From contig DASSNE010000014.1 of assembly GCA_035688265.1 (NCBI GenBank), positions 34,448 through 98,447 on the forward strand: a stretch of DNA of 64,000 nt. The letters run 5' to 3'. The DNA is from DASSBR01 sp035688265 (GTDB lineage Bacteria > Pseudomonadota > Gammaproteobacteria > Natronospirales > DASSBR01). The position numbers were made by a program, and so were the translations under genes. Under the pieces are notes generated by a model. The model was not told where the DNA came from and made no database searches. It worked only from the letters and a program-made list of their open reading frames with translations. Shown here one piece after another: positions 32,501 to 39,692 of this stretch. Position 1 is the first letter of the stretch; every line of letters starts with the position of its first letter.

Positions 32501-33544
32501 TTATGACATTGCGCCAACTATAGCCGATAAATGGTTTTCTACCAATATTTCGGCGATTTGAACAGTGTTGAGGGCGGCGCCCTTGCGAATGTTATCCGCG
32601 ACCACCCACAGGTCGAGCCCGCGCGGGTGGGAAATGTCTTCGCGAATGCGGCCGACGTACACCGGGTCGTGCCCCGCCGCCTCCGTTACCGCCGTCGGAA
32701 ACTCGCCTTTTCCGAAGCCGTCCAGCAACTCGATGCCGGGCGCCTTCGCCAGCAGGTTGCGCGCGTCGGCGGCGGAGAGCTTCTTGCGCGTCTCGATGTG
32801 CACCGCCTCGGAGTGACCGTAAAACACCGGCACTCGCGCGGCGGTCGCGTTCACCTGAATGGACGCCTCGCCGAGAATCTTGCGCGTCTCCCACACCAGC
32901 TTCATTTCTTCGCGGGTGTAGCCGTTGTCCTGGTATTCGTCGATCTGCGGCAGCACGTTGAACGCGATCTGCTTGGCCATCTTGCCCGGCTCGACCGGGC
33001 GGCCGTTAAGCAGATTAGCCGTCTGGTGCGCCAACTCTTCCATGGCCTTCTTGCCGGCGCCGGAGACTGCCTGGTAGGTGGCGATGTTGATGCGCTCGAT
33101 GCCGGCCGCGTCGTGCAGCGGCTTCAGCGCCACCATGAGCTGCATCGTGGAGCAGTTCGGGTTGGCGATGATGTTGCGCTTGCGGTACCGGCCGATCGCC
33201 TCCGGATTGACCTCCGAGACGACCAGCGGCACATCATCGTCGTAGCGAAACTTCGACGTGTTGTCGATCACCACGCAGCCGGCCGCGGCCGCCTTGGGCG
33301 CGTACTCGCCGGACACCGAGCCACCGGCCGAAAACAGCGCGATATCGACGCCACTGAAATCGAACGTCGCGAGATCCTGTACTTCGAGTTCCTTGTGGCC
33401 GAATTCGACGGTGCGCCCGACCGAGCGGCTGCTCGCCAGCGCAATCACCTCGCTTGCCGGGAACTTCCGCTCGGCAAGAATCGACAACATTGTTTCTCCG
33501 ACCGCGCCCGTCGCGCCGACCACGGCCACCTTAAAGTCCTGCAT
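32501..33544 (-). CDS. asd: Aspartate-semialdehyde dehydrogenase
   Basis: 347 residues; reduces aspartyl phosphate in the Lys/Thr/Met and diaminopimelate route. NADP fold VAVVGATGAVGETMLSIL (residues 6-23). Catalytic Cys in IIANPNCSTMQLMVAL and His in VFYGHSEAVHIE. YQAVSGAGKKAMEEL fits the Pseudomonas asd2 type. Same asd-fimV-truA order as Pseudomonas. The 94-nt gap to fimV shows no clear terminator. Confidence 0.97.
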   Translation of the reverse strand: MQDFKVAVVGATGAVGETMLSILAERKFPASEVIALASSRSVGRTVEFGHKELEVQDLATFDFSGVDIALFSAGGSVSGEYAPKAAAAGCVVIDNTSKFRYDDDVPLVVSEVNPEAIGRYRKRNIIANPNCSTMQLMVALKPLHDAAGIERINIATYQAVSGAGKKAMEELAHQTANLLNGRPVEPGKMAKQIAFNVLPQIDEYQDNGYTREEMKLVWETRKILGEASIQVNATAARVPVFYGHSEAVHIETRKKLSAADARNLLAKAPGIELLDGFGKGEFPTAVTEAAGHDPVYVGRIREDISHPRGLDLWVVADNIRKGAALNTVQIAEILVENHLSAIVGAMS

Positions 33545-33592
33545 TAAAAAATCCCGAAAATAGCTGTAAATTCAATCGCGTAGCAGACTATT

Positions 33593-34699
33593 TTAACGAA
33601 TTTCGCGTTCTCCCGCCAATGTCGGGGTAGAAGCACTTACATCCCCGTTCTGGGCACGATGGCGTAAATAATGATCCATTAACACCAGCGCGAGCATGGC
33701 TTCCGCGATAGGCGTAGCGCGAATGCCGACGCACGGGTCATGGCGGCCGTGGGTGACCACTTCCACGGGCTCTCCGGCCGTGTTGACCGTGCGTCCGGGC
33801 AGGCGAATGCTCGATGTCGGCTTGAGCGCGATACTGACCACGATCGGCTGGCCGCTGGAAATGCCGCCCAGCGTGCCACCGGCGTTGTTGCTCAAAAAAC
33901 CTTCCGGCGTCATTTCGTCGCGGTGCTCGGTCCCCTTCTGCATGACGGCCGCGAAACCGGCGCCGATTTCGACGCCCTTGACCGCATTGATGCCCATCAT
34001 TGCGTGGGCGATCGCCGCGTCAAGCTTGTCGAATACCGGCTCGCCCAGGCCCGGCGGCACGCCCCGCGCGACGACCGTCACCCGCGCGCCGACCGAATCG
34101 CCGGATTTGCGCAACGCGTCCATGAAGCCCTCAAGCTCGTCGACCTTCGATGGGTCGGGGCAGAAGAACGGATTGTCGTCGACCGTCGCCAGATCGACCG
34201 GCTCGAGCGCGATCGGCCCGAGCTGCGCCAGGTAGCCGCGGATTTCGATCCCCAGCCGCTCGCGGAGGTATTTGCGGGCGATCGCGCCTGCCGCCACGCG
34301 CATTACCGTTTCGCGCGCTGAGGCGCGCCCGCCGCCGCGGTAATCGCGCATTCCGTATTTGTGCAGGTAGGTGTAGTCGGCGTGGCCGGGCCGGAAGCGG
34401 TCGGCGATGTTCGCGTAGTCCTTCGACTTGGCATCGACGTTGTCGATGACGAGGCCGATCGGCGTGCCGGTGGTCTTGCCCTCGAAGACGCCGGACAGAA
34501 TCCGCACCGTGTCCGGCTCGCGGCGTTGCGAGGTGTGGCGCGACTTGCCGGTGCGGCGGCGTTCGATATCGGCCTGCAGATCCGCCTCGGTCAACGCAAG
34601 TCCGGGCGGGCAGCCGTCGACAATGCAGCCGAGCGCGGGGCCATGGCTTTCGCCGAAGGTCGTGACGGCAAACAGCTTGCCGAACGTGTTACCGGACAT
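33593..34699 (-). CDS. aroC: Chorismate synthase
   Basis: 368 residues from the ATG at 34699 with GGAGGAGAGC upstream, overlapping prmB by 11 nt. Signatures: TTFGESHGPALGCIVDGCPP, KYGMRDYRGGGRASARETV and GGISSGQPIVVSIALKPTSS, with RHDPCVGIRATPIAEAM near the end. Needs reduced FMN. The prmB-aroC adjacency is known in enterobacteria too. Confidence 0.97.
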   Translation of the reverse strand: MSGNTFGKLFAVTTFGESHGPALGCIVDGCPPGLALTEADLQADIERRRTGKSRHTSQRREPDTVRILSGVFEGKTTGTPIGLVIDNVDAKSKDYANIADRFRPGHADYTYLHKYGMRDYRGGGRASARETVMRVAAGAIARKYLRERLGIEIRGYLAQLGPIALEPVDLATVDDNPFFCPDPSKVDELEGFMDALRKSGDSVGARVTVVARGVPPGLGEPVFDKLDAAIAHAMMGINAVKGVEIGAGFAAVMQKGTEHRDEMTPEGFLSNNAGGTLGGISSGQPIVVSIALKPTSSIRLPGRTVNTAGEPVEVVTHGRHDPCVGIRATPIAEAMLALVLMDHYLRHRAQNGDVSASTPTLAGEREIR

Positions 34700-35600
34700 C
34701 GCTCTCCTCCAGGTCGGCGGCCGCAATCAGAAACACGCCGCTGCCGCCGCGCCCGAAATCCAGCCATGTAACCGGCAGATCGGGGAAGCGTGCTTCGAAC
34801 GCCGGCTGGCTGGCGCCGACTTCGCCGATCAGGATGCCGTTCGGCGCGAGATAATCCGGCGCGTCGCGCAGGATGCGCTCGATGCAATCCAGCCCGTCCT
34901 CGCCTGCCGCCAGCCCCAGCGCGGGCTCGTGACGAAACTCGGGTTCGAGCTCCGCCATCTCGGCGGCGTCGACATAAGGCGGATTGGTGACGATCACGTC
35001 GTAGTGCGCCGGCGGCACGTCGGCCAGCAGGTTCGACCGGATCAACCGCACCCGCTCGTTCAAATGATGCCGCGCCACATTCTCGTCCGCGACGGCGAGC
35101 GCATCTTCCGAAATATCCACCGCGTCCACCTGCGCATCAGGCAGGTAATGTGCGCAGGCGATCGCAATGCAGCCGCTGCCGGTGCCGATGTCGAGCACGC
35201 GCCCGATCGCATCGGGCTCCGCCCACGGCTCGAACTGGCGTTCGATCAACTCTGCGATCGGCGAGCGCGGCACGAGCACGCGTTCGTCGACGTAAAAGTC
35301 GAGCCCGGCGAACCCCGCGGAATGTGTCAGATAGGCGAGCGGCTTGCGGGTGTCGATCCGCTGCGCCGCGAGTTCGGCGATCGCTGCTTTCTCGTCATCC
35401 GTCAGATGCGCATCGAGCAACCACGACGGCAGGTCGTGATCGAGATGCAGCACGTGCAACACCAGTGCGAGCGCCTCGTCCACCGCATTGCCCGTGCCGT
35501 GGCCAAAAAAAAGGCCGGCTTCATTGAACCGGCTGGCGAGGTAACGCACCCAATCGGCAATCGTGGGCAACGCGGCCATATCTGTAACGAAGCGCGGCAT
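34689..35600 (-). CDS. prmB: Ribosomal protein uL3 glutamine methyltransferase PrmB
   Basis: 303 residues. SAM site VLDIGTGSGCIAIACAHYLP, catalytic IVTNPPYVDAAEM, and N-terminal helical domain LPTIADWVRYLASRFNEAGL. The LTHSAGFAGLDFYVDERVLV stretch and next-door aroC favour PrmB over PrmC. A run of eight T's (codons for Leu-Phe-Phe near residue 30) sits inside a GGCC...GGCC stem. Start at 35600 or at the Met eight codons in. Confidence 0.9.
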   Translation of the reverse strand: MPRFVTDMAALPTIADWVRYLASRFNEAGLFFGHGTGNAVDEALALVLHVLHLDHDLPSWLLDAHLTDDEKAAIAELAAQRIDTRKPLAYLTHSAGFAGLDFYVDERVLVPRSPIAELIERQFEPWAEPDAIGRVLDIGTGSGCIAIACAHYLPDAQVDAVDISEDALAVADENVARHHLNERVRLIRSNLLADVPPAHYDVIVTNPPYVDAAEMAELEPEFRHEPALGLAAGEDGLDCIERILRDAPDYLAPNGILIGEVGASQPAFEARFPDLPVTWLDFGRGGSGVFLIAAADLEESDVR

Positions 35601-35662
35601 CTACTTCAAATTCAGGCAAAGGAAGTGCGTAACTATACCGCAGAGTGTAGTATTCCGGCGCC

Positions 35663-36556
35663 ATGTCAGCCTACAACCCCAAGCGCTACGACCGCCTCGC
35701 CGCGCTGGCGCAATACCCGCTGCCGCAACACGGCCTGTCGCGGCTTTGGCGCTACATCACGCGCCGCGAACAGCCATGGCTCAAGAACCGGCTGATTCGC
35801 GCGCTGATCAACCGCTACGACATCGACCTCAGTGAAGCGGCAGACCCCGATCCGGCGCACTATGCCAGCCTCAATGCGTTCTTCACTCGCGCGCTGCGGC
35901 CCGATGCACGGCCGATTGACCGCGCACCCGATAGCTGCGTATCGCCGGTAGATGGCCGCGGCAGCCAGTTCGGCATGATCAACGAAGGCCGCATCTTTCA
36001 GGCCAAGGGGCGGGAATTCGACGTGCGCGAACTGCTGGGCGGCGACACGGCGCTGGCCGAGCGCTTCGCCGGCGGCAGCTTCGCGACGCTGTATCTCGCG
36101 CCGCGCGATTATCACCGCGTCCACATGCCGCTCGACGGTACGCTCGAACGCATGATTCACATTCCGGGCCGGCTGTTCAGCGTCAATCCGGCCACCACGC
36201 GCGCGGTCCCGCGCCTGTTCGCCCGCAACGAGCGGGTCGCGATGCTGTTCACGACCGCGGCGGGACCCATGGCAGTCGTGATGGTGGGCGCGATGCTCGT
36301 CGGCAGTATCGAGACGGTCTGGGCGGGCGAAATCACGCCGCCGCATGGCAAGCGCATCCGCGACTGGCGTTATGACGATGGTAGCGAGGCGGCGGTGACG
36401 CTCGAGCGCGGCGACGAACTCGGCCGCTTCAACATGGGCTCGACCGTCATCCTGTTGTTCGCGCGGGGCGCGGTCGAATGGACCGCCGGACTCGGCGTCG
36501 ATTCAAGGGTGTTGGTTGGGCAGCGTATTGGTTCCGCCCGGCTGATTGGAAGTTGA
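35663..36556 (+). CDS. psd: Phosphatidylserine decarboxylase proenzyme
   Basis: Makes phosphatidylethanolamine at the inner membrane. 297 residues. Self-cleavage site FNMGSTVILL (Ser becomes the pyruvoyl group; usually LGST, here MGST). Active-site Asp in VSPVDGRG and His in RDYHRVHMPLDG. The ATG at 35663 lies 62 nt from the divergent prmB start. It ends nine nt before the convergent GAF-domain gene. Confidence 0.96.
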   Translation: MSAYNPKRYDRLAALAQYPLPQHGLSRLWRYITRREQPWLKNRLIRALINRYDIDLSEAADPDPAHYASLNAFFTRALRPDARPIDRAPDSCVSPVDGRGSQFGMINEGRIFQAKGREFDVRELLGGDTALAERFAGGSFATLYLAPRDYHRVHMPLDGTLERMIHIPGRLFSVNPATTRAVPRLFARNERVAMLFTTAAGPMAVVMVGAMLVGSIETVWAGEITPPHGKRIRDWRYDDGSEAAVTLERGDELGRFNMGSTVILLFARGAVEWTAGLGVDSRVLVGQRIGSARLIGS

Positions 36557-36564
36557 ACTTACAA

Positions 36565-37065
36565 TCATCCGGCCCGATTACGACTGATCGTCTCCAGCAG
36601 CACCGCCGCAATTGTCTCCAGTCCCGCCCGATCGTCTTCGTCAAAGCGGCGCAGATTCGGGCTGTCTATATCCAGCACGCCCAGCAGTTTTTCGTCAGCC
36701 ACCAGCGGCACGACGACCTCCGAGCGCGATGCGCTGTCGCAGAAAATGTGGCCGGCGAAGGCATTCACGTCCTCGACGACCAGCGACTTACGTTCGGCCG
36801 CCGCAGTACCGCAGACGCCCTTCCCCATCGGAATGCGAATACAGGCCGGCTTCCCCTGGAACGGCCCGACCACCAGTTCGCCGTCCTTGAGCAGGTAGAA
36901 GCCCACCCAGTTGACATCCGGCAGCGCGTAAAACAGCAGCGCGCTGAGATTGGCGGTGTTGGCAATCAGGTCCTTCTCGTCATGCACGAGCGAGCGCGCC
37001 TGCTCGGCCAGCTCCGAATACAAGGACTGTTTATTGGTGTTGTCAATTTCCTTCAGTTCAAACAT
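36565..37065 (-). CDS. msrC: Free methionine-(R)-sulfoxide reductase, GAF type
   Basis: 166 residues, GAF domain throughout. Three cysteines, 75, 85 and 109, in ACIRIPMGKGVCGTA and AGHIFCDSASRSEVVVPL have the same 10- and 24-residue spacing as the catalytic cysteines of E. coli fRMsr (YebR). The start ATG (37065) overlaps the epmA stop by one base (TGATG), so it is likely the last gene of efp-epmA-msrC. Repairs oxidised free methionine. Confidence 0.9.
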   Translation of the reverse strand: MFELKEIDNTNKQSLYSELAEQARSLVHDEKDLIANTANLSALLFYALPDVNWVGFYLLKDGELVVGPFQGKPACIRIPMGKGVCGTAAAERKSLVVEDVNAFAGHIFCDSASRSEVVVPLVADEKLLGVLDIDSPNLRRFDEDDRAGLETIAAVLLETISRNRAG

Positions 37066-38081
37066 CACGCGTTCTCCGCTGTGAAAGCTGTTACGTCGCC
37101 GATACGCTCGCCCCGGCATGCCAGCATGACGACGCGATCGACCCCGACTGCCACGCCCGCCGATTCGGGCAGGCCCGCTTCGAGCGCGGCGAGAAAGCGG
37201 CGGTCGATCGGCGGCTCGGCCAAGCCCTGTTTGCGTCGGTACGCGAGGTCGTGCTCGAAGCGGCGCCGCTGTTCGTCGGCATCGGTCAGTTCGGTAAAAC
37301 CGTTGCCAAGTTCGAGGCCGTCGAACAGGACCTCGAACCGTTCGGCCACCGGCGGCTCGTCCTGTCGCACGCGTGCCAGCGCAGCTTGCGACACCGGGAA
37401 GTCATAAATAAAACACAGTCGATCCTTGCCCAGCGCCGGGTAGACGCAGCCGCCTGCCAGCAGGTCCAGCCAGCCATCGCGGTCGAGCGGCCCCGCGCCG
37501 CCCAGGCCGGCGCGTTCCGCCGCCGCTTCAAGCGCATCCGGCGGCGCTGTAAACGGATCGAGTTCGAGCCGGCGCACGAACGCCTCGCGGTAGCTCAGAT
37601 ATTCCGGCTCGGTCTCGATGCCGAGCACCTGCGCCAGCAGGTCCGCGACTTCCGCCATCAACCGGTGGTAATCCCAGCCGACCCGATACCACTCGAGCAG
37701 CGTGAATTCCGGGTTGTGGTGGCGCCCCGCTTCGCCGGCGCGGAAGACCTTGCAAAGCTGGTAGATGTCGCCCGCGCCTGCCGCGAGCAGGCGCTTCATC
37801 GCGAACTCGGGCGACGTTTGCAAAAAGCCGCCGTCGGCGGCGATGCTGTCGAGGTGAACGTCGGTTACGGCGGCTTTCGAGAGCAACGGCGTTTCGACTT
37901 CGAGCACATCGCGCCGGGCAAAGAATGCGCGAATGGTGGCAAGGATCTCGGCGCGTTTGCGGAGATTGGCGATTGGCGCCGTGGGGTGCCAATCGGGTTG
38001 CCGGCAACCGCCTTCGGCCTTACGCCCGCCTACATCTACCCGAATCCCGAACCCCGAATCCCGAATCCCGCTCTTAATCAC
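37065..38081 (-). CDS. epmA: EF-P beta-lysylation ligase EpmA (GenX/PoxA)
   Basis: LysRS-like enzyme that attaches beta-lysine to EF-P. Catalytic core without anticodon-binding domain, 338 residues if started at GTG 38081, which overlaps the efp stop (GTGA). Class II motifs: EVETPLLSKAAVTDVHLDS, FRAGEAGRHHNPEFTLLEWY and SAGVAVGVDRVVML. The first 25 or so residues before PDWHPTAPIANLRKRA have no family counterpart and are partly encoded by a five-heptad repeat (reading SGIRDSGFGIR). No ATG, GTG or TTG lies between the repeat and the conserved start, so the repeat is apparently translated. Confidence 0.93.
   Translation of the reverse strand: MIKSGIRDSGFGIRVDVGGRKAEGGCRQPDWHPTAPIANLRKRAEILATIRAFFARRDVLEVETPLLSKAAVTDVHLDSIAADGGFLQTSPEFAMKRLLAAGAGDIYQLCKVFRAGEAGRHHNPEFTLLEWYRVGWDYHRLMAEVADLLAQVLGIETEPEYLSYREAFVRRLELDPFTAPPDALEAAAERAGLGGAGPLDRDGWLDLLAGGCVYPALGKDRLCFIYDFPVSQAALARVRQDEPPVAERFEVLFDGLELGNGFTELTDADEQRRRFEHDLAYRRKQGLAEPPIDRRFLAALEAGLPESAGVAVGVDRVVMLACRGERIGDVTAFTAENA
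38039..38073. repeat. Five-heptad repeat (CCCGAAT family), inside the start of epmA
   Basis: CCCGAAT, CCCGAAC, CCCGAAT, CCCGAAT, CCCGCTC: exactly five units, 35 bp, beginning five nt past the efp stop in transcription order. It encodes part of the EpmA N-terminus if the coupled GTG is used. Confidence 0.85.
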
Positions 38082-38647
38082 TCCTTCGCGCGCGCCACGT
38101 AGGTGGCCGTGCGCGTGTCCACCTTGATCATCTCGCCCTGATCGACGAACAGCGGTACGCGCACGACGGCGCCGGTTTCGAGCGTCGCCGGCTTGCCGCC
38201 GCCACCGCTGGTGTCGCCACGCACGCCCGGATCGGTTTCGGTGATCTGCAGGACGACGAAATTCGGTGCCTCGACCGACAGCGGGTCGCCGTTCCAGAGG
38301 ATCACGTTGCACATGTCCTCGGGCTTGAGCCATTGCACGGCACCCTCGACCGCCGCCGGACCGGCGGCGAACTGCTCGAACGTGTCCGGCTTCATGAAGT
38401 GCCAGAACTCGCCGTCGCTGTACAGGTACTGCATTTCGGTTTCGACGACGTCGGCGCTGTCCACCGTTTCGCCCGACTTGAAGGTGCGGTCGATCACGCG
38501 GTCGGTCTTGAGGTTGCGGACCTTGACGCGGTTGAACGCCTGACCCTTGCCGGGCTTGACGAACTCGTTCTCGACGATCGTGTACGGATCGCCGTCGAGC
38601 ATGATTTTGAGACCGCCTTTGAATTCGTTGGTGCTGTATGTGGCCAT
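38078..38647 (-). CDS. efp: Elongation factor P
   Basis: Relieves ribosome stalling at polyproline. 189 residues, one more than E. coli EF-P, from the ATG at 38647. The modified Lys34 is in ENEFVKPGKGQAFNRVKV. Three domains are evident (KOW-like, then two OB folds, with YLYSDGEFWHFMKPDTFEQF and DTRTATYVARAKE). Stop overlaps the epmA GTG. Modification enzymes EpmA and EpmB flank it on both sides. Confidence 0.98.
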   Translation of the reverse strand: MATYSTNEFKGGLKIMLDGDPYTIVENEFVKPGKGQAFNRVKVRNLKTDRVIDRTFKSGETVDSADVVETEMQYLYSDGEFWHFMKPDTFEQFAAGPAAVEGAVQWLKPEDMCNVILWNGDPLSVEAPNFVVLQITETDPGVRGDTSGGGGKPATLETGAVVRVPLFVDQGEMIKVDTRTATYVARAKE

Positions 38648-38684
38648 AAAGGTAAACTTGCCGTCCCGCAGATTTAAACGCCCT

Positions 38685-39677
38685 ATGATAACCGGAACAC
38701 AGACGCGCTGGCAGACTGAATTGCAACAGGCGGTGACCGATCCTGCCGAGCTGCTCTCGATGCTGGCGCTCGATCCGGGGCTGCTGAGCGGTGCGCGCGC
38801 CGCGACCGAGCTGTTCCCGTTGCGCGTCCCGCGCGGGTTCGTGGCGCGGATGCGAATCGGCGACCCGCACGACCCCCTGCTCCGCCAGGTGCTCCCGGTC
38901 GACGCCGAAACCGCACCCGCGCCCGGCTTTACCATCGACCCGGTCGGCGACATTGCAAGCGCGGCGCGGCCCGGGTTGCTGCACAAATACCACGGCCGGG
39001 TGCTGCTGGTGGCGACCGGCGCCTGTGCGGTCAACTGCCGCTACTGCTTCCGGCGACATTTTCCATACGCGGACGAAAACCCGCGTACCGGCCGCTGGCG
39101 GGATGCGCTCGCCTACATTCGCGCCGATGTGACGATTTCCGAAGTCATCCTCAGCGGCGGCGACCCGCTGTCCCTCGCGGACCGCCGACTGGCCGAGCTC
39201 GCCGCGGCGATCGCCGCCATCCCGCACGTGCGCCGCCTGCGCATCCACACGCGCCAGCCGGTCGTGCTGCCATCGCGGATCGATCAGGCGTTCCTGGACT
39301 GGTTCGCGCCGCTGCCGATGCAGAAGGCCATCGTCGTACACGTCAACCACGCCAACGAGGTCGATACAGCCGTGGGCGCCGCCTTTGCGGCACTGAAAGA
39401 TGCCGGCGCGACGCTGTTCAACCAGTCCGTGCTGCTACGTGGCGTGAACGACTCGGCCGACTGCCTTGCGGCGCTCAGCGAAACCCTGTTCGCGGCCGCA
39501 GTGATACCCTATTATCTGCACCTGCTCGACCGCGTCGCCGGTGCGGCGCATTTCGAAGTGCCCGAGTCGCGTGCGTTGGCGCTGCACCGGGAGTTGCGCC
39601 GCCGATTGCCGGGCTACCTTGTGCCGCGGCTGGTTCGCGAACAAGCCGGCGCGCCGAGCAAGTTGCCAGTCTTTTAA
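38685..39677 (+). CDS. epmB: EF-P lysine 2,3-aminomutase EpmB
   Basis: Radical SAM enzyme that makes (R)-beta-lysine for EF-P. 330 residues. Radical SAM cysteines in GACAVNCRYCFRRHFPYA (C-x3-C-x2-C), SAM region EVILSGGDPLSLAD, and RIHTRQPVVLPSRI as in lysine aminomutases. It starts 37 nt from efp in the opposite direction, the divergent arrangement known for epmB and efp. Confidence 0.95.
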   Translation: MITGTQTRWQTELQQAVTDPAELLSMLALDPGLLSGARAATELFPLRVPRGFVARMRIGDPHDPLLRQVLPVDAETAPAPGFTIDPVGDIASAARPGLLHKYHGRVLLVATGACAVNCRYCFRRHFPYADENPRTGRWRDALAYIRADVTISEVILSGGDPLSLADRRLAELAAAIAAIPHVRRLRIHTRQPVVLPSRIDQAFLDWFAPLPMQKAIVVHVNHANEVDTAVGAAFAALKDAGATLFNQSVLLRGVNDSADCLAALSETLFAAAVIPYYLHLLDRVAGAAHFEVPESRALALHRELRRRLPGYLVPRLVREQAGAPSKLPVF

Positions 39678-39692
39678 CCCGGGGAGATTTTT

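Noticed and set aside
34689..35600. Run of eight T's in prmB as a programmed slippage site
   Set aside because: The frame is intact and encodes the expected residues; no alternative product or conserved signal is evident.
38082..39350. Upstream extension of the epmA frame to 761 codons, which would look like a fusion
   Set aside because: It runs through efp in the wrong frame and antisense to epmB; no domain is recognisable there.
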